From positions 1,916,684 through 1,980,683 of the forward strand of contig CM038716.1 in NCBI GenBank assembly GCA_021613375.1: a stretch of DNA of 64,000 bases. The letters run 5' to 3'. The notes under the pieces were generated by a model, which was not told the DNA's origin, searched no databases, and saw only the letters and a list, made by a program, of their open reading frames with translations. Below are positions 38,930 through 50,920 of the stretch, one piece after another. The DNA is from Megaleporinus macrocephalus (Eukaryota; Chordata; Actinopteri; Characiformes; Anostomidae). The first letter of the stretch is position 1. Every line of letters begins with the position of its first letter. The position numbers and the translations under genes were made by a program.

Positions 38930-39366
38930 TGTTATGTGTGTGTGTTTGTGACATTGTGTGCTGGTCAATGACTAACCACTAGGGGGCGTCTTGCGGTATT
39001 AAAAATCATCAAAAGGCATCTTAGCAGATGTTTAGGGTTCTGTCCTTTGACCTGACCTGGAAGATCTCCTGCCCAGGCCAGCCTGGCACTCTCCTCTACT
39101 CTTTGCTTCATTTGTACATTTAGTAACAGCTTTGTTAGATTCTATAAAAAGTTTCCTAACTTTAGGTTTTTTTTTGTAGTTTTTGTTTTTTTATTTTGGC
39201 ATTTGCCTGTCCCTGAATCCAGTGTCCTATCGTGTTACTCAGTTGTTGAAAATCGACTTGCAGTTTTCTGGTTGTAAACAGTGTCTGGTGTTTGGTCTGG
39301 AAGAGGTCGGGGAGAGAAGCCACTCTCAATTTCTGTTTCGGCCTGACCCTAGACCAGGTCATGACA
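38930..39366 (+). mobile_element. Possible LTR remnant
   Basis: Begins near TGTTATGTGTGTG and ends near GGTCATGACA, with a TATAAAAAG motif in the middle (about 39142) and a TGTCCCTGAATCCAGTG block typical of the 3' half of fish LTRs. No target duplication found; borders are approximate. It also contains a strong CTCF-like motif at 38976-38987. Confidence 0.3.
38976..38987 (+). promoter_or_regulatory. CTCF-like core motif
   Basis: CCACTAGGGGGC followed by GTC fits the CTCF core consensus exactly. It lies in sequence that may be a decayed LTR, a common source of CTCF sites. Orientation is opposite to the two motifs at 24.8 and 31.8 kb. Confidence 0.42.
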
Positions 39367-40284
39367 CAACAATTTTATAGTTATGGTTAGATTTAGGAGT
39401 AGGTAAAGGGTTTGGGTTAAGGATTTTGGGCTTGTTAAAGTTAGGTGGTTTTAAGAATTATTGACAGACTGAGCATTTAAAATATATACATTGGAACATC
39501 AACATAAAATGTTAAATTAAGGTTTAGGATGAAGAAAGGTTTGAACTTTTCTTACAAAGCCCCTTGTTACGATGGTTAATTAATTAATTAACCATAATTA
39601 ATATGTACAATTGTTATTGTAAAAAATACTATTTACTCTCAATATTCAACCACTGCATTCCCTTATATCTTAAACGGATATCTGTTTGTGCTTAATTATC
39701 ATTTGGAAAGGAAAGCAAAAGCAAACAGTGCCACCACATCCATTTGCCCTTTTATTCAACTTGCTGTATCTATAATTATGTTCCGCGTGGCACCCAAGAG
39801 AAGTAAAGCATTGCCTTATTCTGTATAACTGAGTGTAGCATCCTCAGCAACAGATGGTAGATTTGTTTTTGATACAACAACTGTTTAAGCTGCCTTTAAA
39901 GACGTAAAAGCAATGTTTTCTTTCTGCTCAGTAAAGAGGATGTAGAACGACTATTTAACATGCTAAAAGTCAAGTTGTACAGATGTTGTGACTGCAAATG
40001 GTATTTGCTCGGTAAGTATAAGGCATGTCATCTACAAAATGTCAAATGCCCCATGAGGTCAAATAAACTAGGTCACTTCAAAGAGTAGGTAGGACTAGAA
40101 AGCCTAAAATCACCAGCTTAGCTGAACTACTATCATATGGCTAATTATACTTAGGGCACTAAAACATAACAATGAGGTCGACTTGGAATTATTTAATGAT
40201 TGCAAGGTCACAGTGCATATGCCTTTATTTTCTTGAGATGCAATGTCATTCTCCATAGATAGAAATGACATAAAGCATTCAGAT

Positions 40285-40288
<4 letters not shown>

Positions 40289-40324
<36 letters not shown>
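40289..40324. repeat. (GA)n microsatellite
   Basis: About 18 uninterrupted GA dinucleotides. Confidence 0.95.
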
Positions 40325-40327
<3 letters not shown>

Positions 40328-40726
40328 GCATTTATTCCTCCTCCTTTCATATATTTTACTGTTCTATGATTTCAATCTGAACAGTCGCTTCCAGCAGATA
40401 GCGTGGTGACATATGGGAAATAATGTTCTCAGGCTATCAGGCCAAAACTAATTTGGTCATTAAAGAGATATTAATCATGTATATCAATTAGCTTTGACTT
40501 CATTAAGTTAAAGGGTGCTACAAAATCCACCTTCCTTTTCATAGATAGTATAATTCATGGCCTGTAACATCAAACACTGCCTTGCATAGGTCTTATTTAT
40601 TCAATTCAGTGGACTTGTATCTTATGTGCACAGAACACAAAGACATTGACATAAAGCAGCTTTACAGGGCCTTTAGAGGCATCCCAAGGGCAACAGAGGC
40701 AAGGAAAGTCTTTGTGACATAGCTAA

Positions 40727-40751
40727 AGAAAGAAAGAAAGAAAGAAAGAAA
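40727..40751. repeat. (AAAG)n microsatellite
   Basis: About six tandem AAAG units. Confidence 0.93.
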
Positions 40752-42349
40752 TCAAAAAACATAACTGGAATTCAAGGAGATGGAGTTACAGTGATGTGTG
40801 TTAGTTATCTAAACAAGTTCAAAATGGAAATATTAAAGCACTCAAAACATACATATTATAGACCTGGAGGAAGCAAATCACCGTAAAAGTGCTGGGGGCA
40901 TGTTGGACAATAAAAAACTCCATTTTAGAAACATGTGCCTAATAGGAAAGTCAGTATGATAACTAATTTAGAAGTAACAGGAGTTTGTGCTGCAGAGGAT
41001 GGTATTGCGAGGCAGTTTTGCAATTATAAGATTTTATACTATACTATAAGTATATTTTCTTTGGCCGTAGCTTCTTTAGCCTGAAACATCTGACATGGAA
41101 AAATATCACTTCCTCTAAAAACTGACATCAGTAGTGTCATTGGTATGTTGTGTTGGCGAATTGTCTGGATATGTGGTGGATTAACAATGAAAAAATATAC
41201 CTTATGTTTGCTCTTTCTGTGAAAAATGGTATGCACTTGCAAAAATATATCATTGCTATTTTGTATTAATGTTTATAACTTAGAACAGCACCCAGTCTAG
41301 TCTAGTATAGGGTACAATAATTTACCGTCATAGTAAGCAAGTTTAAATGTTTGTTGCTGTTGGTTTTATGCTGTTGTTTTTAAATGCTATAAGTATTTGG
41401 ACTATAAAAGTAATTGGGATATAAAAGTATTTGGGCTATACACAGCTCATGTTCTTCCATTTTGTTCTTTGTAAACATATTGGTTATATCATAATTATTA
41501 TTATAGTACTGTTATATTGTCACAATTATCTATATTATGCTGTACTGTAAAAGTCTTCGGTTCTAACTGCTAATACCAGCTCTTTATGATAATCTGAAAA
41601 CTCTATCCTTTAAAACATTTTTTTCACAATATACTTTGAAAGCTCAACAAAACATCTTGTTCAGCAGGTTCAGCTGTAATAATTAATTTAACACTGGGAA
41701 TATGCACCAAAGTCTGAAGCAAACTAAATGTTCATAAGAACTACCAAATGCAACCCAACAGTCATTCTCTTACTTGTTTTTTTTTTTTTAGCCAGAAACA
41801 TCTGATATGAAATATCATTTCTCTGGAAACTGGCTTTTGCGTTTTTATCGGTATCGTGTGGTAGCAAAAAACTTTTTGTAGATGTTTGGTATCCTGGAAG
41901 TCTCTGGGGATCTGTGGAGAACTGTTTAGTGAAAACACCATGGTCATGCTTGTTGCCCACCATACCATAATCAAAAACACAACATATCCTGATTTTCATG
42001 GTTACCAGCCATGCTGGTCTTTTCTGGGTTTTGCTGGGTTTTTTTTCTAAATAGCATGTCATATAAAGTTTTTATAATGTGTAAACATTAATATTTATGA
42101 AGGACTGGAATCTGGCAGCAATATCTGCATGCATAAATGTGCTGATTGAATGGATATTCGCATTCATTTACTTAATTCATGATTTTGTAGCCTAACCAGA
42201 CTCATAAGGCAGACAGTAATCTAACTTTAATTATAATGCAGTCTAATGCAATACCAGCCTTGACCACTGGAGTGCAGTGTGGTATCACTCATGAAGTGCT
42301 AAGGCCATAGCGTTTCGAAAACAAACACAACAGCATAACCGCGTGTCTG

Positions 42350-42540
42350 CAATTTGTTAATAATTTATCAGGAATTAATTAGCATTCCTCTAATTACCTC
42401 ATGAATAATTCAATCAGCCCCCCCACCCTTGGCTTGCTCTGAGTTACAAACGGGATTAGCATAACGTTCACCCCATCTATCCCCCTGAAGAAGCCCAGAC
42501 AAGATCAGGGGACTTCCTCCTCCTCTCTTCTCTCTTTTAG
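42350..42540. promoter_or_regulatory. Candidate conserved non-coding element
   Basis: Dense homeodomain-type cores (GGAATTAATTAGC, CTCTAATTACC) with GAATAATTCAATCA, then GGGATTAGC and a CCCCCCACCC run, in low-CpG unique-looking sequence unlike the simple AT tracts around it. The call rests on composition and motif density only; no alignment was possible. Confidence 0.3.
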
Positions 42541-43230
42541 CAGCTTTTCTTATCACATAGTCTGTCCAGTGTCCAGTCCAGTCCAGTCAGCGCTTTAGCC
42601 CTTGCAGCATTAATATGTGCAACTTGAACCAAGCCTGCTGATCTCTGTCCAGCTGTAACGAGCGCCATGTCCCCTGAGTGCCAGCAACACTAGAGGCAAT
42701 GAGGAGAAGGAAATCGCTGACGGGAGCCTGAAGGACCCTGCAGAGACTGGGTGAAACCAATTGAAGATCCTTACCCTCAAATACCTCAAAGCGAGGCCAA
42801 GTAAATCAGCGCTGGAGATAGTGTGTGCCAAATATGAAATTGTGTTTATCATGCATATGATCATGTGGTGTGGTGAAATACAGGGCTCACAGCACTTGCA
42901 GTTTAGGGGGAACTTGTGTCGTCACTGCTGTGTGTTTTCTTTTTAGTCCGATCTTTTTAAATCTTTGGGTGACCTTGAAAAAATACAAACAGCAAGTAGA
43001 CACAAAATTGTTGACTGAAAACAAACAAATAAGTGAGTGTTTGTGTGTGTGATGGGTTGGGTTGGTGGAAAAAAAACCAAAAAGTAGGTTTCTGCTGTGC
43101 AGATACAACTGATAATGCCCCAAAAGGCAAACACTTTACAATCCTAGCCGTAGATTGTTCTTCCTTCTCTCATCAATTCCACCTTCGCCCTTTGAAAGTC
43201 TATCTTTCCATCTGCCTTGGTGGGTAAATA

Positions 43231-43231
43231 G

Positions 43232-43273
<42 letters not shown>

Positions 43274-43345
43274 GCTCTCTCTCCCCCTCTCTCTCTCTCA
43301 CTCGCTCTCTCTCCCTCTCTCGCTCTTTCTCTCTCTATCGCTGTT
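43231..43345. repeat. (CT)n imperfect microsatellite
   Basis: About 19 perfect CT units followed by a 34-bp CTCGCTCTCTCTCCC-type unit repeated about twice. Confidence 0.95.
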
Positions 43346-43469
43346 TCACAGATTCTTTTAGATCCTACCACTGTACAGTGTCTAATGTGTAATGCTACAC
43401 AATGCTACATAAACCTACATTGCATCACCCTCTACACTATTCCTAGAGTACTATTTGTAATAGTCTATG

Positions 43470-43870
43470 GAATGTGGACCCCACATAGGTTAAAGATGGA
43501 CTGCCAATTGGACCTCCTTTAGGCAACTTACTTGGGGTCCATGAATATATGTCCATTGCCTCCATGGTACTTGTGTGTGTAGCCTAACAACACGGCAATG
43601 GTCCCCACAACTGTAACTTAACTGAGGCCCATGATGGCAGACCAACTGACGACAGGTCACATATGGGTAACCCACTTGGGGGCCACACCTGTAGTCTGTT
43701 TAACTGGATCACATATCTGTAACCCAGCTTGGCCCCCAACAATAACCTAACCTAATTAGGGCCCACAACTGTAACCCAAATGGGTCTCAAAAACCCAACT
43801 AGGACCTATGTATCACCAATCAAAAAGCCCACTACAAGCCTACATAAAACCCACATTGGGTGGGTAGTTC
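43470..43870. repeat. Degenerate minisatellite
   Basis: Loosely repeated units of about 25-55 bp around the themes CACATATGGGTAACCCA, CCCACAACTGTAACCCA and CACATATCTGTAACCCA, each followed by an ACTTGGGG/AAATGGG/GCTTGGCC-like end. At least six recognisable units, strongly diverged. No coding potential. Confidence 0.7.
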
Positions 43871-45000
43871 TATAGGGGATTTTTTAATTCATAAAACTTT
43901 TTCATATTAGGGAGATTTCTGACAGATGAACAAGGAGAGTTCCGTGCCAGATATTGACGTGACATGGGTGAAGCCAAATAAGATCTTTCATTGATCTAGT
44001 CTTGATAAATCCTTTCTTTTGATGTTTTTCCTCATGAAATTTCTGGACAGGAACACTCAATTCAACCCACACTGTGCATGATTATGCCAGTGATCATACA
44101 ACGCTAGGAGAGATTCATTAGTGACTGATGAGCTCTTCCTCCTATGTGCATATTATTAGTGTTGTTTTTCTTTTCTTCGTTCAATTTAAACCCATAGCAC
44201 AATAAATTGTGCAGCTGAACAGTGCTTGATTATAATATTGTGCAGTAATAGTTGGCTAGCCAGTATGCTGAATAAAACAGAGATTACATTTCACGGCTTT
44301 CATGGGCACATCGCTTTCCGAGGCGCGGCGCCTCATTCTAGCCTGCGTAACCAGTACAGCCAATTGCTATTGTTAAAAGTGACCACAGAGCAATGGATGA
44401 AGATGGTCACCCTGTAAAGCTGTTTCACTTGGAGTGGGTTTACTGACTGCTTCAAATCCCTCACCAAGAGATTGCCATGTGGAAGGGTTCTTCTTTTGAT
44501 GTCACCAAATAAGTTCTCAGTAGCTTACTCCTTGCTGTGTGGGGTGAAAGGGAGGCAAGGAAGAAGTGTACTTGAAAGGCTAAAAGCTTTGCAGTACCTC
44601 TTGTCAAAGTAGACACTGTGCGTGAAAGAGAGGTAGTGAAAGAGAGTAAGAGAGGGAGGGACAGTCCACCATGATCTATCAGTCACTGTCTTGCACTATA
44701 TAGATCAAAGCTTCTTTATAACTAGTTAGCAGGAAATATATGAGCCAGTAAGCACATATTTATATATTTCATTGTTATCTGTTTATGAATTTTCAGATTA
44801 TGTTTCATTTTAATTATACATTATAATATATTGTGTAAAATGATATGATATTATGTATTATATCATTTATAGTACTATGGTACAAATCTAGGACCAGTAA
44901 ATAAAGAGCAGATGGGATTCCTAACCTGGTTTATCAAAACTATTTTCATCAGACAAACTATATCTAAAGCTTCCATCTTAAAAACAGAGAGGAGAAAATC
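43871..45000. other. Gene-free sequence
   Basis: Nothing recognised. A short GC-rich spot (GAGGCGCGGCGCC) occurs near 44321-44331. Confidence 0.55.
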
Positions 45001-45375
45001 AAGGACCACCACAGAGCAGGTATTATTTGGATCAATCTTAGCACTGCACATAGACGTTTGTTAGTAACTACTGCACGTGTATGCATGGAACAGACACTGC
45101 AGTGCTGCTGGAGTTTTTAAATAACTGGCAATAGTCCACCAACCAAAACTATCCAACCAACAGTGAACTGTGGGTAGCCTCCTGTGATCACTACTGAAGA
45201 ACTTGAGGATGATCAGCATGATCTGTGTAGCAACAGTAAATACTGTCTCTGACTTCGCATTTACAAAGTGCACTAACAACATAGGAGTGTAATAGAGTGG
45301 ACAGTGAGTGGACAAAGTGTTTAAGAACTCCAGCAACACGGTTGTCTGTACCAGCGCAATGGTCTCCAACACACC
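45001..45375 (-). mobile_element. Interspersed fish repeat, copy 2 (inverted)
   Basis: Reverse-oriented relative of the repeat at 27195-27530: AGGACCACCACAGAGCAGG then TATTATTTGGATCAATCTTA are the reverse complement of blocks in that copy. It further carries GCAGTGCTGCTGGAGTTTTT, ATAGTCCACCAACC and GTAATAGAGTGGACAGTGAG, which belong to the other half of the same teleost family. Confidence 0.65.
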
Positions 45376-47482
45376 ACTAGTTGCTGGGCTTCTGTCTTAA
45401 TAATTTAGTATTCAGAGTTGTTAATAATATGATGATAGAAACCAGAAAGAGCTACATGTCAAAGTTATTAAACAAAAACGTTTTTGTCTCTTTTTACCCT
45501 ATTTTAGCTTTATTAACAGGGCTATTATCAACATGACCATGTCTGGTGAGGATGGTCTGGCCATGGCTGATATCAGCAAGTGCAGGTTGGAGATCAGGAC
45601 CTGCGTGCAGTGGCTCCATCAATGCTCTCTATGTGCAAACATGGCAGCTTGATCAATTATACAGAGGTACAAGTGGTGCTCGGCAGACAAGCCATGTATC
45701 AGCTTCTCTCCTTTCTTGCTCCCCCTCCCCTCTTGCAGGGAAGTGACTGTCATTTATGCACCAGAGAGCTCTAGCCAATATGGTCAAGAGCAAATTTACT
45801 CGAGAGTAAGACCTTGGTGGCAGGAGAGGGTGATGAACATGTTTGTGCTGCCGTCACAGTGATCAGATCCCTGCTCTTCTGGTGCTACTGCACATGTCCA
45901 TGTTCTCGTTCCAACCTACTGATGCAGGATATTTTTGTGCAAGTAGCCTTTATCAACAGTCCAACATACAAGCAAACATATTTGCTTTGGTAAAAAGGGA
46001 CTCCACATTACAAATGTTAAAATATTCTCAAGTGAACTACTTTGTTTTGCTTTGTTTGTTTGCTTACTTGCTTGTTTGTTTGTTTGTTTTATCATGAAAG
46101 TTACAATTATTCTCATAAGTTCCCATTAGATAAGATTGGCCTGATTATGAACAGCCCACTTTTGTCACTGGCTTGGAGTAAGACAAGATCTCTCACAGCC
46201 CCTTGATGACTTTGAACCATTGGTGATAAACAAACAAAATACAATGGGTCAGATTTGCATTGAATGTTTTACTGTCTTGAATATGACATTAGTCTAACTA
46301 GCCTTCTACCATAAAACATGCACTTACTTTCTAGATATTTGTAAGTAACTAAGTTACTTTGTTTTAGTGATACCAACCCTAACTCATCATCCTTTAAAAT
46401 TACATTAAAGGTGTTTCTGGGGGTCGTTAATAATCACCGTAACTATTACCATCTTCCACAACATTGCCATAATGCAACAAAAATGTATTAGCTGTTACCC
46501 TGACAGCTCTCAGGCAACACTTCAAAAGCTTTTGTTTAAAAGCCACACAGGAACTCACTTTTGAAACAAAGCATACACTAATTGATCCATTAAGAAATTA
46601 GTTAACATCAGCTTTCTTGTATTGCTGGGTTAAACTAGACAATCACATATCATTTTCAAAGTAAGTTTCCTCCATTAAACTCAGTTGCAGTCAAAGTATC
46701 ATCACTTTGAAAGCCACCTGATATCCAGTGACATTTTAAAAGAGCTGTGGGGAAAAACATGGCAAAAGATCTGGAGACTAGCATGTTAATATGAAGGAAA
46801 GCAGTTTTGGTTGTGCATGAGCTTTTAGAGTAAATATACTCTTCCTTTTACAGTCTGTAATCCTCAGAATTGGTATGTTTGGGCCAAAGGTTGACAGGAT
46901 AAAGGTTGATGCCTTGATGGAAGCAGCATGCAGCAACCAACAGTCTCGAAGGGCCACGTGATCTAACAACAACAACAAGAATAATAATAAATGTCCATAG
47001 TGCTTTCTGCCTTTATAAGGTGTCACACTACCCTGTAGTATGGGTAGTGACCGTCAAAAGATTGTGGGATTCTTCCACAAAACTATTTTGGCCCAAGGAG
47101 TATGACAGACAAGATAGCACATCTTGTGCAAGAGTGTTTATTGTGCTCGGTGACAAAAAAAGAAAAATGAAAGAAAAATACAAAATAACCAAAAATAAAG
47201 ATATTTACAAAATAGACATGAGAGGTTTTTAAACAGTGCAAAACAGTTACAAAGCCACTCACTCCCCCTCAGCCAAGAAAGACTAACTCCTTTTATAGCC
47301 TTCACCTAGCAGTACCTGCAGGAGACCAAACCATTCTAGGGTGAGGGGAAGGTAAACATCGAATGAATTATTATTTCCCGCATATATTATATACATACAC
47401 AACAAAAGGGATACAACACAATCATAAGTATAATACATGGCAAAGACAAAGAATGACATTTCAAATGAGAAAGAACTAGAGA
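45376..47482. other. Gene-free sequence
   Basis: Includes a stretch at 45535-45780 that is unusually rich in codon-like GC sequence but is closed by stops in each frame, and a TTTG/TTGC-rich stretch at about 46040-46090. No gene called. Confidence 0.5.
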
Positions 47483-47484
47483 GA

Positions 47485-47540
<56 letters not shown>
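47483..47540. repeat. (CTAT)n microsatellite
   Basis: About 14 tandem tetranucleotide units, complementary in type to the GATA array at 7370-7424. Confidence 0.97.
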
Positions 47541-49397
47541 ACAGTTTATTACTAATATGCAGGAATTAAATGTTAAAACATTCATATGTGAAAATGCACT
47601 TTTTGTGTAAATGAAGTTTCCACGTTGATAACCAAATATTTCACAAGTGTTGCTAATGTGCGATTCAAAAACTTTGAAGAACATTTCCTAAGAATAAAAA
47701 TGTAGAATACATTTTAGCATGTTTTATAAATGAGGCCTGAGACATAAACCTAGGCTGGAGTTGAATGTTTCTGCTTTTGGATAATGCCTGAATTGGGATA
47801 TCCTTGAATGTGGCTGAATGCTAAGTTGGTTTAATACATAAAAAGGGTTCCGTCTAAGCCACATCTTGGGTTTGTTAGAGCAGGTAAAATATACAGGACA
47901 GCAGCCAGTCAGAGTCATGCAGTTTTGATAGGGATTAGAGATTGTTTTACATAAATGTTCACCTGCAGAATGCTGCAGATCCTCCCCACCTTTACCCACA
48001 GAGTACAGTGCCAGAAGTCATAATACATGACAGGCAAGGATGTCTGTCTCTTTCTCTTTCCCACTCTCTCTCGTGCCCTCTCTTTGTCTGTCGCACACAC
48101 ATTCAAATAAGTGGTGCGTGATAGCCAGGGTCAAACATCTCCACCTGTGAGAAATATTACATTTTTGTTAATTTGATCATTTTCCCACCAGGTGGCCTGA
48201 GCACTGAGAGGTTTCCATTTTACACATTGAAAAACATGGCGAGATAGGATGTCCTGCTGAGCTGTGCTCAACAACAGAAAACATGGAGAGATAAGAGACT
48301 GTTAATCAGTAATGGAGGTTTTGTTCTGATTAACGAGTGCAATCATATGACACTCCAACTATGACTTTATTTGTATGTTGGAATATGACAAAAATGCCAT
48401 TTTAATACTGTCTGAAGGAACTTTTTAACTTGTGTTTTTATTGGGCTTCCTTTTTTCCTATTTCTGGGGCCAAAAGCATGATCTACTTAAAAGAAGTGCT
48501 TAAGTAACTTCAGACTTTGACTGTATTTGAACCCAGGAACGAAGTTAAAGGGAAACTTATTTGATGGACCAGAGCGTTACAGAGAATAAGCTTTCATCTG
48601 AACAGGGGAAGTTATGATGTTCATGGTTCGGTGGGGCCCTGCAGTCATGTTGCAGGTGGTAAAAATTTGGGGAGGAAAAAAACATGTATTTCAATTTTCA
48701 TTCTGTTGGGTCATTTTGTTTTATTTTCTTATTTTTCCTTCATTTTCCCCTTCAATTGGACTTAATCACTAACATGATTCTGCAGTAAAAACACTCTAAT
48801 CAGTATTCTGTGTTTAATGTGTTTTCATATATTTTATTACCTTTGCATGTAGGTCAATTTCAAGACCCAAAGATTTATGTAGTAGAGAAAGTTATCCTTT
48901 GATGTTTCCTGTCATAAAATGTTCATAAGAACTTAAACATGAAACACACTGGGGACATGTACTACCAAAAAAAGTGCAGTAGTGGTAGATGCAAAGGAGA
49001 AAAAAAATCGGATGTTTCACAAGTGTGAAAGTGATTGTAATTCACCACGAACACCAAAGTGTTATGAACATAGGTGGCCACCGTGGTAGAGGCAAAAAAA
49101 AATGCTCTACAGCTGTAACGTGAGCTGGATTTCTAGCTGGATAGAGGTGGATCTATGGTTTCAAGTGTATACTTTACTGTGTCTAATCTTGTATTTGCTC
49201 TGAGATTTTAGTTGGGAACCAGTTGTAAGAGTGTTCGAATCAAATGAGTGGGAGCTTCCAACCTCAGACATCAAAGAGAATATTCTAAGCGGTAATTTTG
49301 TGAGAACATTGTAATATATTAAATAAATAAGAAGAGGGCAAATGAGGACAGATACATTACAGTTTTTGACATTGCAATACTTTTATTATAGGGAGTC
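47541..49397. other. Gene-free sequence
   Basis: AT-rich, no exon or named repeat recognised. Confidence 0.55.
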
Positions 49398-49854
49398 TGT
49401 CATGACCGGACAGAAAGGCAGACACTAGCAGATACTGAAGAACAGAGTTTTAATACAAAAAGGCTTACCCAAAACAGTTAAAGCAGTCCATGGGCAGAGA
49501 CAAAAACCAGAGTACTAAACCAAGAACATAGTAGAAAGGGGAGCTGGGGTCAAAAGCAGAATAAGACTGAGTCCAATGGGCAAGGCAAATATGAAAAACG
49601 AGAAACAGGCAAAAGGTCAATACACAAAAAGACTAGACAAGACATTGTAAAGCTTTGTAGAGACAGGAGAAACCTCGGCAATTCTCAGTGGGGTTTGAGT
49701 GAATACTCCTATGGGCTTATAAAGGATGGATGACAGGTGTTCGTAATTAGTAGACTAGTGAGTTCGATCAGGGAAGAGTCATGTGATCCCCCGCGGTGTT
49801 CTAGGTAGTGTAGGTGCGGATATGACAGGGCAGACAGGTATGACGGGCCTGACA
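49398..49854 (-). mobile_element. Solo LTR
   Basis: 457-bp segment bounded by TGTCATGACC and GGGCCTGACA, i.e. TG...CA ends on both strands. The flanking pentamers GAGTC (49393-49397) and GAATC (49855-49859) look like a target-site duplication with one change. Read on the minus strand it has a TATA-like TTTATAAGCCC (near 49718), then a polyadenylation-like AAAACTCTG region toward its end, the usual U3-R-U5 order. No internal retrotransposon sequence flanks it, so it is best read as a recombined solo LTR of a gypsy- or ERV-type element. Confidence 0.6.
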
Positions 49855-50459
49855 GAATCACTGGTACAGTTTCTCATTCAGTGACCCCAGAAGGTTTCTG
49901 GACATTTGTGTCATTATTTTAAAAAAAATGTATTAGGGGAAAAAATGTAAAGCCAAATGGTATTCCAAGACATTAGTTTTCATTTTGGCAAAGTATTGTT
50001 TTAAAAGGCAGCTTGGGTGTTTTACAATGTTTGAGGAATTTATTTGTATCAAAAATGCCTTCATGATTACATCAAAAACATTTTTTTATTGAAGTTGTGT
50101 TTAAAAGGGCTCTCAGTGCAGTCTGGTTGGATTTCTTCTACAGGTTTTCTTCACATCATCTTGATTTAATAAAGTTTTTTTTTCTGTGAAACAAATAATT
50201 GAACCAGTAACTAAATGTTTACAATGTCCAGTTTTTGTTGGGGCCACTGCAGATCTAAATGATCTAAATGACTAAATTATTTATTTAACATTCCAAGATT
50301 TTTAAAGTAATTCATTGCAGTAACCTAAAACCAGACTTTATTTATTTTATAGGGATAACTCAATGCACTCAATAGAGGACTGGGCAAAACTAGTTTCCAT
50401 GTTTTAATGCGTTCAACTCTTGATATATTTTTTCTTTTTGCAAATTAAAGTATTATGAC

Positions 50460-50920
50460 GTCTGATGTGCACAGTCACACAAGTCAGGAAGGTGCTGCAG
50501 TATTAAAGGTCTAACTGATGGGCACCCCTACTAATGGTACTGACAGAACAGTAATAAGGTGGAGTGGAAGAGGACCATTCAAGCTGGCTCCAGTTCATTA
50601 GAGTCCGATCCACACTGTGACCTATGTCAGCGAACAGTGGCTGACCCTGCCTTTGTGTTAATGAGCCATGGGAAAGGTCAAGAAGCAGGATGAATTAATA
50701 TTGATGCAAGTCACAGAGGCTAAGGAACTGTCAGGAGAGCCCTTCCGAAGCTGAAGACCGCCTACACATCTGGAAAAAAATGACTGATTTATTTATTTAT
50801 TAATAGGACCTTATTTGAATTGGAGGCCGAGAGTAGATAATCAGTTTTATTGTTTTCGGGAGTAAAAGCATAGGGCCGAGGTTTATAGTTTGCTGGCTTA
50901 CTTGATTATTGCTTTTAGTG
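50460..50920. promoter_or_regulatory. Candidate conserved non-coding element
   Basis: Higher-complexity sequence of balanced composition (for example GTGACCTATGTCAGCG, TTAATGAGCCATGGGAAAGG, GATGAATTAATATTGATGCA), without simple repeats or TE signatures, in a gene-free region. It looks like an enhancer-type block. Conservation not testable here. Confidence 0.28.

Larger units (their letters stand above)
39367..42340. other. Gene-free sequence with microsatellites
   Basis: Holds a (TTAA)-type run near 39575-39595, (GA)n at 40289-40324 and (AAAG)n at about 40727-40751. No exon recognised. Confidence 0.6.

Noticed and set aside
42550..42670. Possible RE1/NRSF silencer site near the GTCCAGTCCAGTCCAGTC run
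   Set aside because: Only half of the consensus is present; the run is better described as a short GTCCA tandem repeat.
43144..43371. Open frames over the (CT)n tract
   Set aside because: Ser-Leu and Arg-Glu repeats only; microsatellite artefact.
45535..45780. GC-richer stretch with overlapping open frames (for example DISKCRLEIRTCVQWL)
   Set aside because: Considered as a processed-pseudogene fragment, but every frame is stopped soon and I recognise no family.
7370..47540. Regularly spaced repeats as CRISPR-like arrays
   Set aside because: The tandem arrays are uninterrupted microsatellites without spacers, and the DNA is vertebrate.
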